Origin: Sphingomonas sp. 35-24ZXX
GTDB taxonomy: Bacteria > Pseudomonadota > Alphaproteobacteria > Sphingomonadales > Sphingomonadaceae
Direction of reading: 5' to 3'
NCBI RefSeq assembly: GCF_000786215.1
Contig: NZ_JROG01000003.1
Coordinates: 1 to 64,000 of the forward strand
Length of the DNA stretch: 64,000 bases
Below, in pieces: positions 8,391 through 17,715 of this stretch. A program made the position numbers and the translations under genes. The notes beneath the pieces were generated by a model that did not search any database, was not told the DNA's origin, and was given only the letters and a program-made list of their open reading frames with translations. Numbering within the stretch: position 1 is the first letter of the stretch; each line of letters opens with the position of its first letter.

Positions 8391-9869
8391 ATGGAAAGAG
8401 CGACGGCAACAGATATTCAGCGCGAACTCGTCGACCGCTTTATCGCCGCGCTCACGACGGTCATCCAAGCCATCCGCGTTGAACTGGCCGCCGGACGCAA
8501 ACCGCGTCGCAAGACGAGCGAGCCCAAGGTGTCGTATCGCGACAATGGAATGCCCTCGATCACCGACGGTCATCCTTGGGAGGCGACAGGACCATTGCAA
8601 TATACTCAACTGCTCGAGCCCGATCCGAACCCTTATGGCCCGGATCACGTCCGGGCTCTGGACGTAGGTCGGTTCGAGGAAGTCGACGATCTGGTCGACT
8701 TCGTCTGGGCCAATCCGAACTGCGCGATTTCCGTCGTCACGAGCCCGCGCGGCGAAGAAAATCCTTATATCGACATCGAGCGCATCAAGATCGAGCTTCA
8801 GTTGGGGCATGCAGCGAACCGCTTTTTCCAGCTTTACGGCGACACCGAATTCGATGACCGCAAGCGCCGGGTAATCATGAAGCCCGTCTTGCATGGTTTT
8901 TTCGACGGCCGCCTCGAGGTTGCGACCATGGTGCCGATCGCGCTCGTGAAGTTCGACTTCGACCGATTGCGGCTCGGTCCCAATGCCTACATCATGCGAA
9001 TGAGCGACACGCTACATCGCAAGCGCTGGACGGCCAAGGCTTATGGCGCAAGTGGTCATGAGGGCGTGCTTGCCGCTGCGACCCACGCGTTCGTCATTAC
9101 CGGCTGGCGCTGGGGCAACGCACCCTGGATGCAGGTGTCTAATAATCTGTCCTACCCGACGCCGGCGTTAAGCGAGACGATCGAGGAACTATTCGCGGCC
9201 CTGCGGCTCGTAACTGGTGTGGCGACCGGCTATGCGCAGGAACTGCGGCTGGCGCGGGGGTGGAGCCATCTGCACAGCGACGAGACGCCCGAAGTCTATG
9301 GAGTCGGCGCGCGACGGTACCCCGAAGAGTTCGACAATTTCGGATGGATGCGCGAGGATCTCCCGATCATCACCCGCGACCAGATGCGTGAGGCTGCGGC
9401 CGTATTGGCGAGTATCCAGTCGGCCAGCGACGACCGCCTGAATTTGGCCATGCGACGGATGAACACCGCAATGATCCGCCAAGATGCGGCGGACGCCATT
9501 CTTGATGCGGTGATCGGCTTGGAGATCCTGTTGAGCGATAGCGAACCGCAGGCTATCAGCTACAAGTTGCGGCTGCGGGCAGGCGCCCTCGCCAATCTTT
9601 CAACGCCAGGTAGCGCGCCGGCCGTGGCGGCGGCGGTCAATAAAATTTACGACGCGCGCTCCCGGATCGTTCACGGTACACGCAAGCGCAAAAAGGGCGA
9701 CCCGACCGTCGACGGCCTTGCTGCGCGTGCTGCGGCTCTCGAGCTCATCCGCAAGGTCTTAGCGGTCGTGCTACAGCATCCACGCTTTCTTGATCCCAAT
9801 ATAATCGACACCGAGCTGCTGCTGGGCGGCAATTATCCTGATGAACATTCGCCGTTGCGCCCGGCATGA
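8391..9869 (+). CDS. Apea-like HEPN domain protein (putative RNase)
   Basis: About 492 residues from the ATG at 8391. A start at 8289 is in frame, but it would run to the edge of the divergent RES gene and adds unlikely sequence. The first 300 residues are a mixed alpha/beta region I do not recognise. The C-terminal 150 residues look like an Apea-type HEPN domain: two long helices (AADAILDAVIGLEILLS and following) and then DARSRIVHG, whose R-x4-H is the HEPN ribonuclease motif, at about 421-428. HEPN domains of this kind act as RNases in bacterial defence, ApeA being one example. By position it may be the partner of the RES gene, as toxin or sensor. Confidence 0.6.
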   Translation: MERATATDIQRELVDRFIAALTTVIQAIRVELAAGRKPRRKTSEPKVSYRDNGMPSITDGHPWEATGPLQYTQLLEPDPNPYGPDHVRALDVGRFEEVDDLVDFVWANPNCAISVVTSPRGEENPYIDIERIKIELQLGHAANRFFQLYGDTEFDDRKRRVIMKPVLHGFFDGRLEVATMVPIALVKFDFDRLRLGPNAYIMRMSDTLHRKRWTAKAYGASGHEGVLAAATHAFVITGWRWGNAPWMQVSNNLSYPTPALSETIEELFAALRLVTGVATGYAQELRLARGWSHLHSDETPEVYGVGARRYPEEFDNFGWMREDLPIITRDQMREAAAVLASIQSASDDRLNLAMRRMNTAMIRQDAADAILDAVIGLEILLSDSEPQAISYKLRLRAGALANLSTPGSAPAVAAAVNKIYDARSRIVHGTRKRKKGDPTVDGLAARAAALELIRKVLAVVLQHPRFLDPNIIDTELLLGGNYPDEHSPLRPA

Positions 9870-10104
9870 AGATCCTCCGCAACCATGCAGACGGGGGCAT
9901 CAATGATGTAGCGCAGTCGCCAGACATAGATCGCGATCATCGCCCGGCAGCGACCGGGTCCGGATTTCGACAGGTGGCGCACGTCGCGACCGGCCTCGGC
10001 GAGCGCCGTGCGATACGTAGCTGTCTTCCTTAATGCACTCTATGATCTTGCATCGCGGAGCGAATAGGAATCGCGGATCAGCACGAAGAGTTCAGCCAAC
10101 GAGC
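9870..10104. other. Convergent gap, nothing recognised
   Basis: About 235 bases between the 3' ends of the HEPN gene (plus) and the DUF4238 gene (minus). No gene or strong hairpin was seen. Confidence 0.35.
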
Positions 10105-11208
10105 TCAGACCCTGACCCGGGTATAACCGCGCCCCATGACATAACCTTGATCGAGGCAGCCCCGTCGCGTCAGCCCGGCGCCGGTTCCGTTAGACCAGCC
10201 CGAGGGATTGGCGCGAAATCGGAGAAACGAGGGCCAGGTCGATGGGGTCGGCTTATTCATCACGACATGGACAAGTCGCTTGCGCCCATCGCGAATATCG
10301 GAAACGGGCTCAACCTTGAAACGCTCGCCCAAATCGTCCGATTGGTCGATCACCGCATGCGTCCGTGTGTGTGGCGTGGCCGGTCGGCGCGCCGCGGCGT
10401 TCGCTGCCGCGATTGCAACCCGGTCGCGGCCCTCCCATTCGCCGAAATAGATGTTGGCGGCGCAATTGAGATATTGATGGTCGTTAAGCGCCGCGACGTC
10501 CGAGAGGCGCCGGACATCCACCAAATGCCTCTTGTGGGCGATCGAGTAGACTGCCCCATCGTAGAACAAGGCTAACGAAGAGGGAGTCAGCGGCAGGAAA
10601 AATAGCGCGCCCGCGGTCTTCACACCGAATGCGCGCTTGCCGGGGGGGGGTCGCTGATAATGCAGGCGATTGGTGAGTACGGCGGGATTATCGGATGTGA
10701 CGAACGGCAGGTCGGTCGCATTGCGGACGATGCACATCTTGAGATCATCGACGATTCTCATTGTCTCGGCGTAGTGCAGCATTGCTTGTTTGGTGGCGAT
10801 CTTCACCGCTTCCCCGAACGTGGGCATCGGAAAATCCGAGCCGGGAAGATCGGTCATGGCCAGCATCATCGTCGCCGAGGCCTGCGCCGCTGCCTCAGTG
10901 CGCAAATATTGATGATAAACGTAGCGTCGCAGCACGACGTCCACGCCCGATTGGACCGAACCGCCCTCAGCGAGGTGTCGCACGGCCTTGCCGTAATGCC
11001 CCTCAACAGACTGGATGGCCTGTTCGAGCTGCGGATCCTGACCGTAGAAATAGTCCTTCGAACATTGGTTCTTCGCGGGCGCGTTCTGGATCGCCTTCAT
11101 TCCCGTCATGTTGAACAAGTTAATCGCGAGGCCCTCACCATTCAACGTGAATGGCTTCAGATGCGTGCGCGGTACGAAATGCTGGTTCTTGTTGTCCGCC
11201 ATCGCCAT
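10105..11208 (-). CDS. DUF4238 domain protein
   Basis: About 367 residues if started at the ATG at 11208 (an ATG at 11202 is equally possible). The longer open frame upstream to 11460 has no family resemblance. Right after the start comes the DUF4238 hallmark NKNQHFVPRTHLKPF, and a later LPFVTSDNPAVL segment is also typical. The function of DUF4238 is not established; such genes are frequent in accessory regions. The coding strand has a run of nine C (nine G on the plus strand at 10642-10650) encoding PPP. It is the last protein gene before the tRNA-Lys boundary. Confidence 0.7.
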   Translation of the reverse strand: MAMADNKNQHFVPRTHLKPFTLNGEGLAINLFNMTGMKAIQNAPAKNQCSKDYFYGQDPQLEQAIQSVEGHYGKAVRHLAEGGSVQSGVDVVLRRYVYHQYLRTEAAAQASATMMLAMTDLPGSDFPMPTFGEAVKIATKQAMLHYAETMRIVDDLKMCIVRNATDLPFVTSDNPAVLTNRLHYQRPPPGKRAFGVKTAGALFFLPLTPSSLALFYDGAVYSIAHKRHLVDVRRLSDVAALNDHQYLNCAANIYFGEWEGRDRVAIAAANAAARRPATPHTRTHAVIDQSDDLGERFKVEPVSDIRDGRKRLVHVVMNKPTPSTWPSFLRFRANPSGWSNGTGAGLTRRGCLDQGYVMGRGYTRVRV

Positions 11209-11675
11209 TTCGCCACACCAGATCGGCTCCCTTCCCCGGGCCGCCGTAATGTGCAGAGTATAGCGGAACCAAAGTAAAACAATAAGGCGCTCGCCGGGCG
11301 TTCGCCAATGTGAAACGGCGCGCGCGATGATGGGCGAAGACGAATTTCTGGAGCGAATTGTCGCCGACATCATGATGTCACGAAAAGTGATGCCGACGTC
11401 AGCTGGAACGAGGTCATCAACGGGCGACAGTTCGATGTCGTCGTGCGCCGTTCGTCGCACGAAGCCCGCCAGAGAATCGTTCGTCCGATTTCTGCCTCAA
11501 CCGGCGTACTGATTCGACGCCTAAGAAGGGTTCCGCAAAGCTGTTTCGCGAGATGCCAACTGCTAGCTGACAAAAATGCGCCAACCCAATTGTTACCTAA
11601 GGCGTTACCTAGAGCTCTAATCGGCAGCGGCAGTAAAAACAGTCGGTATTTAAACCTTTGTTTTTAAAAGAAAAA
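11209..11675. other. Island-side flank of tRNA-Lys, no gene seen
   Basis: About 470 bases between the DUF4238 gene and the 3' end of the tRNA. I looked for an integrase remnant or a second copy of the tRNA 3' end and saw neither. The final 100 bases become AT-rich, ending in runs of T and A next to the tRNA, and contain a short direct repeat (GTTACCTA twice, about 11592-11611). Confidence 0.4.
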
Positions 11676-11751
<76 letters not shown>

Positions 11752-11881
11752 ATCCATGCATCGGCGAGATCGAATCGACCCGCCGCCGCGAGAGCGCTGC
11801 CTATATAAGATTGGAGACGGATGAAAAGACCTTTTGTGCGACTTTTTGCAGAAAATTCAGCCGCGAGGTGCACATCGACGA

Positions 11882-13006
11882 TCAACTGATCACGCGGCCC
11901 GCGCTGCTGCCGCTTTCGCGGGTGTTGCGTTCGATGCCCATCAGCAGGCCGATGCAGATCATGATCGTCATCATCGACGATCCGCCATAGCTGAGGAAGG
12001 GCAGGGGGATGCCGACAACCGGGGCCAGGCCCATCACCATCAGCAGGTTGATCGCGATATAGAAGAAGATCACCATGGTGAGCCCGCCGCCCGCCAGCTT
12101 GCCGAAGCGGCTGGGGGCATTGAGCGATACCATGGTGGCCCAGCGCAGCAGCAGCGCGAACAGGCCGATGACGAACAGGCCGCCGATCAGCCCCCATTCT
12201 TCGGCCATGGTGGCAAAGACAAAGTCGGTATGGCCCTCGGGCAGGTAATCGAGATGGCTCTGCGATCCCTGCAGATAGCCCTTGCCGCCGATACCGCCCG
12301 ATCCAATCGCGATCTTGGACTGGCTGATGTGATAGCCGGTGCCCAGAGGATCGCTCTCCGGGTCGAGAAAGATGAGCACGCGGTTCTGCTGATATTCCTT
12401 CAGCAGGAAAAAGAACGCGAAGGGCACGAAGGCGGCACCCGCGATGCCCGCCCCGATGAACAGCCGCAAGGGCACGCCTGCGAGGAACATCACCGTCACG
12501 CCGCCGGTCATCACCGCAATCGATGTGCCGAGGTCAGGCTGGGTCATCACCAGGAACCAGGGCACGCCGATCAGCACCAATGGCGGCCAGATCGCAGACC
12601 AGCTGCGCGCCTGCCCGATGGGGATCATTTCATAGAATCGCGCAATGGCCAGAACCACCAGCGGCTTCATGAATTCGGAAGGCTGCAGGCGGAAACCGCC
12701 CAGCTCGATCCAGCGCTGGCTGCCGCCCTTGACCGCGCCTGCGAGCTCCACCAACAGCAACAGCACCGCGAACAGCGCGTAGGCCGGGAAGGTGCCCAGC
12801 TTGACGAAATTCTCGCTGAACATGCGGATTACCAGCGCCATCACCAGGAATACGCCGAAGCGCAATGCATGGATTCCCGCCCACGGGCTGATGCTGCCAC
12901 CTGCGGCCGAATAGAGCACGATCACGCCGAAGGCTGCGATCGTCACGGTGATGGCGATGATCTGCCAGGGCAGATCGGCGACCGGGCGCGGGACAAAGCT
13001 CAGCAT
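11882..13006 (-). CDS. rodA: RodA, SEDS peptidoglycan glycosyltransferase
   Basis: A 374-residue polytopic membrane protein that polymerises glycan strands during cell elongation with PBP2. SEDS landmarks are present: GGSQRWIELGG, LQPSEFMK, QPDLGTS, GKGYLQGSQS, then LPEGHTDFVFA with the catalytic-loop aspartate, and GIPLPFLSYGGSS near the end. The ATG at 13006 was chosen because it follows the mrdA stop by one base (TGA-T-ATG) and begins where family members begin; a longer frame starting at 13132 overlaps mrdA. It is the last gene of the mre/mrd operon. Confidence 0.95.
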   Translation of the reverse strand: MLSFVPRPVADLPWQIIAITVTIAAFGVIVLYSAAGGSISPWAGIHALRFGVFLVMALVIRMFSENFVKLGTFPAYALFAVLLLLVELAGAVKGGSQRWIELGGFRLQPSEFMKPLVVLAIARFYEMIPIGQARSWSAIWPPLVLIGVPWFLVMTQPDLGTSIAVMTGGVTVMFLAGVPLRLFIGAGIAGAAFVPFAFFFLLKEYQQNRVLIFLDPESDPLGTGYHISQSKIAIGSGGIGGKGYLQGSQSHLDYLPEGHTDFVFATMAEEWGLIGGLFVIGLFALLLRWATMVSLNAPSRFGKLAGGGLTMVIFFYIAINLLMVMGLAPVVGIPLPFLSYGGSSMMTIMICIGLLMGIERNTRESGSSAGRVIS

Positions 13007-13007
13007 A

Positions 13008-14930
13008 TCAGGGCGCGCTGTCTTCGGGCGCAGGCTTTGCAGGTGCACCCCCTTCGGAGCGGGCGCGGAAGGCGGCAAATTCGCTCGCCATGCGCTCGGC
13101 GATATTGCCGCCCCAGCCGGACTCCAGCGCAAGCAGGCTGTCCATCGCCTTTTGCGGATCGAACATATAGGTCATGAAGTCCTTGGCCACCGGGGCTGCG
13201 GCGCGCGAGCCGCCCAATCCGTGCTCGATGACGACAGCGGCGGCATACAGCGGCTGTTCGACCGGGGCGAAGCAGACGAACACGCCATGGTCGCGATATT
13301 TCCACGGCACGCCCGCACCGCCGCGACTGCCCGATCCGAAACCGCGCACCTGCGCCGTCCCGGTCTTGCCCGCCATAGCGATGCCTTCGAGAGGCAGCTT
13401 GCTGCGCGCCGCAGTGCCCTGGCTGACGACCTGCGCCATGCCCTGCTGTGCGATCGCCAGATGCTCGGGTGCATAAGGCAGGGTGGGCGCGATCTTGTCG
13501 TTCGGGATCAGGTGCGGATAGAGCTTGCGGCCCGAGGCCAGCCGCGCGGTCATCACCGCCAGCTGCAGCGGATTGACGATGACATAGCCCTGGCCGATCA
13601 CCGCGTTGAGCGAATCCGATGCGGTCCAGCCCTGCTTGTACTTGCGCATCTTCCATTCGCTGTCGGGAATGGTGCCATAGCGCTGGTTGAGCCCGGCAAG
13701 GTCGAATTCCTCGCCCAGCCCCATCTCGCGCGCGACCATCGCGATCTTGTCATAGCCCAGCCGATGCGCCTGCGCGTAGAAATAGGTATTACAGCTCTTT
13801 TCGATCGCGCGGGTCATGTTGACCGGCCCGTGCCGGCCCAGGCACTGGTAGAAGCGGTTGCCGAGGCGATAGCCACCCGGGCAGTTCACCGTCTCTTCCG
13901 GGTCCACGCCGTTCTGCAGGCACGCGACGGCTGCCATCGGCTTGAGGGTGGAACCGGGCGGATACAGGCCGCGTGTCGCTTTGTTGAGCAGCGGCACGCG
14001 CTCGTCCTGCGACATCATCGCATATTCCAGCCGGCCGATGCCGTCCGAAAAGCTGTTGGGATCGAAGCTGGGCATCGACGAGAACGCCAGGATGCCGCCC
14101 GTCTGGCAATCAATCACCACCGCCGCGCCTGATTCGCGCCCCATGCGGCGCGCGACGAACTCCTGCAGGCCGCCATCGATGGTCAGCTTGAGCGGCTTGC
14201 CGGGCGTGTCTTCCTTGACGCCGAGCTCGCGCACGATCTTGCCGCGCGCGGTGACCTCCACCTTGCGGGCGCCGGGCTTGCCCTCCAGCCGCTGCTCGTA
14301 ATATTTCTCCAGCCCGTCCTTGCCGATCTTGAACCCCGGCGTGATCAGCAGCGGGTTCTTGCTCTGCTCGTACTCCTCGGCATTGGCGATGCCGACATAG
14401 CCGAGCAGATGGCCGACCGCAGCACCGGTGGGATACTGGCGGGAAAAGCCGCGCTGCGGCGCGACACCGGGCAGATCGGGCAGACGCACCGAAAGGGCCG
14501 CAAAATCCTCCCAGGTCAGCCCTGCCGCCACCGGCACCGGCTGCAGGCCGCGCGCATCCTTCATCGCCACGCGCAGGTCGTCGACCTCGTCGGGCGTCAT
14601 GCGCAGGATCTCGCTCAGCTGGCCGATTGTCGCATCGACATCGCGGACCCGCTGCGGGATCAGGTCGACCCGGAAATCGGCCTTGTTGTTGGCCAGCGGC
14701 TTGCCGTTGCGGTCGATGATCCAGCCGCGACGCGGCGGGATGAGCGTCAGGTTGACCCGGTTGCTCTCCGACAGCATCTTGTACCGCTCGTTCTCGACTA
14801 CCGAGATATAGGCCATCCGGCCCGCGAGAATGGTGCCCACCAGGCCCTGCGCCCCACCGATCAGCATCGTGCGGCGGTTGAACGTCATGTTCAGCGAGTT
14901 GCGGGTGATCAGCTTTCCGGGCCGCCTCAT
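13008..14930 (-). CDS. mrdA: Penicillin-binding protein 2 (elongation transpeptidase)
   Basis: A 640-residue class B PBP that cross-links peptidoglycan during side-wall growth with RodA and MreBCD. It has one N-terminal membrane anchor (about 20-45), a dimerisation/pedestal domain with RRGWIIDRNG, and the transpeptidase domain with STLK (about residue 320), SCN and KTGTAQ motifs, all intact. The C-terminal tail is Pro/Ala-rich. It lies between mreD and rodA on the same strand and is nearly contiguous with rodA. Confidence 0.95.
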   Translation of the reverse strand: MRRPGKLITRNSLNMTFNRRTMLIGGAQGLVGTILAGRMAYISVVENERYKMLSESNRVNLTLIPPRRGWIIDRNGKPLANNKADFRVDLIPQRVRDVDATIGQLSEILRMTPDEVDDLRVAMKDARGLQPVPVAAGLTWEDFAALSVRLPDLPGVAPQRGFSRQYPTGAAVGHLLGYVGIANAEEYEQSKNPLLITPGFKIGKDGLEKYYEQRLEGKPGARKVEVTARGKIVRELGVKEDTPGKPLKLTIDGGLQEFVARRMGRESGAAVVIDCQTGGILAFSSMPSFDPNSFSDGIGRLEYAMMSQDERVPLLNKATRGLYPPGSTLKPMAAVACLQNGVDPEETVNCPGGYRLGNRFYQCLGRHGPVNMTRAIEKSCNTYFYAQAHRLGYDKIAMVAREMGLGEEFDLAGLNQRYGTIPDSEWKMRKYKQGWTASDSLNAVIGQGYVIVNPLQLAVMTARLASGRKLYPHLIPNDKIAPTLPYAPEHLAIAQQGMAQVVSQGTAARSKLPLEGIAMAGKTGTAQVRGFGSGSRGGAGVPWKYRDHGVFVCFAPVEQPLYAAAVVIEHGLGGSRAAAPVAKDFMTYMFDPQKAMDSLLALESGWGGNIAERMASEFAAFRARSEGGAPAKPAPEDSAP

Positions 14931-14943
14931 GGATTGCCTGCCG

Positions 14944-15459
14944 TCACCGTTTGAGACGGATGTGATCGAGCCGCGCGACGAGGCGCAGCACCAGCGGATA
15001 GGTGAAGATCGCCAGGATCATCTGGGGGTACAGCACCGACAGGCGCGTATCGTTGACGAGAAAATTGTTGATCGCAAGGCCTCCTGCAATCGCGAATATA
15101 AGGCAGGCAGCGGCGATGAACCAGTCCTGCCAGTAATTGCGCCAGATATAGCGCTGCTCGATCAGGTCGAGCGCGATGAGGATGATCGACCACAGCAGCA
15201 CTGCGCAGCCCACCGGCTGGCCGCTGATGATATCGTCGATCATGCCGAAGGGCACGCCTGCCCATACGGGCCAGAGGCCTGGACGCAAAATCTGCCAGCA
15301 GATCAGGATGACCAGGCCGAACGGCGGCAGTACCGGGGCGGAGGCGACGATCGGCAACAGCGGAGTCAGCGATCCGGCGAGCACCGATGCGATCGGCACG
15401 GCAGCCTTGCGGAAGGCAGAAGGCTCGCGGTTCAGCCGGGCGCGATAGGGCGCGTTCAT
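14944..15459 (-). CDS. mreD: MreD, rod-shape membrane protein
   Basis: A 171-residue integral membrane protein with about five hydrophobic segments, matching MreD in size and in its place after mreC. Its ATG overlaps the mreC stop by four bases (ATGA), so translation is probably coupled. It works in the inner membrane with MreB, MreC, PBP2 and RodA. Sequence conservation in this family is low, so the call rests largely on gene order. Confidence 0.9.
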   Translation of the reverse strand: MNAPYRARLNREPSAFRKAAVPIASVLAGSLTPLLPIVASAPVLPPFGLVILICWQILRPGLWPVWAGVPFGMIDDIISGQPVGCAVLLWSIILIALDLIEQRYIWRNYWQDWFIAAACLIFAIAGGLAINNFLVNDTRLSVLYPQMILAIFTYPLVLRLVARLDHIRLKR

Positions 15460-16478
15460 TGCGGCGGCTCATCCGGTGCCGGGGCTGCCGTTTCGGCAGG
15501 CGCGGGGGAAGGTGCGGTCGATGCGGCGGCAGGGGCTGCATCCGTGCCGGCCCTTGCGGGCTTGCGCGGCGCCGAAAGCGGCGCAGCCGGCGCCGAATTG
15601 GCGGGCGGCAGACCGCTCGCCTCCGGATCGGCGAGTTCGGGCTCGTACATTTCCTGCACGATGACGAAATCGGTGCCCGCCGGATTGGCGAGCAGCTTGC
15701 CGATCGCGCCATCGGTGGTCAGCTTCTCGATGATCGCGACGGGCACGTTGGGCGGATAGATGCCGCCATTGCCCGATGTCACCATGACATCACCGACCTT
15801 GAACGGATTGACGCCGATGTCGATCAGCTTGAGGTCCACCCGTCCATCGCCGCGGCCTTGCGAGAACGCCACGATGCCGTCGCGCGCGCGGCGGACCGGC
15901 ACGACATTCTCGGCATCGCTGAGCAGCAGCACGCGCGAGGTGTTGGGGCCGGTCTCGAGCACGCGGCCGATCAGTCCGCGCTGGGCGCGCACCGGCTGGC
16001 CGCGCTGCACGCCCTGGCGCGATCCGACATCGAGCGTGGCATAGCGGCGGCTGCTCGACGCGGTGGAATTGATCAGCCGTGCGGTAGCGACCGGACGTCC
16101 GACCTGCTTGATCAGCCCCAGCAGGCGGCGCAGCTCGCGGTTTTCCTGCTTGAGCGCGCGCGCCTCGATCAGCCGGATGCGGTTGCGCTCTGCCTCGCGC
16201 TGCAAAGCTGCGTTCTTCGATCCGGCTTCGAAATAGGCGGCGACCTCGCGCCAGCCGTCCTGCACGCCGACACGCATGCCGGTGAACAGTCGGGCAGGGG
16301 GCGCGGTGACCTCTGCGGTCATGCTGCGCACCGCCGAAAAGGCAGTGGGGTCGAAATAGGACAGGGCAAGCAGCAGCAGACCGGCAAACGCGCCCGTGAA
16401 GGCCAGCAGATAGCCGGTGAAGATTTGCAGCTGCGCCTTGCGGGAGAACCCGGGGCGCCGTTTGCGGGGCGGCGCCAT
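15456..16478 (-). CDS. mreC: MreC, rod-shape scaffold protein
   Basis: A 340-residue protein with a short cytoplasmic basic N-terminus, one membrane helix (about 18-42), a periplasmic coiled coil (about 85-125, rich in E, R and L) and the beta-barrel domain (TARLINSTASSSRRYATLDVG, GLIGRVLETG, VMVTSGNGGIYP). The last 70 residues are a Pro/Ala-rich, probably disordered tail. It links MreB filaments with PBP2. It lies 18 bases after mreB and overlaps mreD. Confidence 0.95.
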   Translation of the reverse strand: MAPPRKRRPGFSRKAQLQIFTGYLLAFTGAFAGLLLLALSYFDPTAFSAVRSMTAEVTAPPARLFTGMRVGVQDGWREVAAYFEAGSKNAALQREAERNRIRLIEARALKQENRELRRLLGLIKQVGRPVATARLINSTASSSRRYATLDVGSRQGVQRGQPVRAQRGLIGRVLETGPNTSRVLLLSDAENVVPVRRARDGIVAFSQGRGDGRVDLKLIDIGVNPFKVGDVMVTSGNGGIYPPNVPVAIIEKLTTDGAIGKLLANPAGTDFVIVQEMYEPELADPEASGLPPANSAPAAPLSAPRKPARAGTDAAPAAASTAPSPAPAETAAPAPDEPPQ

Positions 16479-16496
16479 GCTGTGATCGCCCTTGGC

Positions 16497-17600
<1,104 letters not shown>

Positions 17601-17715
17601 TTACGCGATAGTCCTGAGGGCGGAGGCTAACCCGGGCACCCGGCCAGACCAGGCATGAAAAATGCGGGGAACTCGGGAGTCGCGTCCAAGCCGCGCTTGG
17701 GCTAGGACCGGGGCC

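Noticed and set aside
11209-11675. Integrase remnant or attachment-site repeat next to tRNA-Lys
   Set aside because: No tyrosine or serine recombinase motifs in any frame, and no second copy of the tRNA 3' end was seen in the window.
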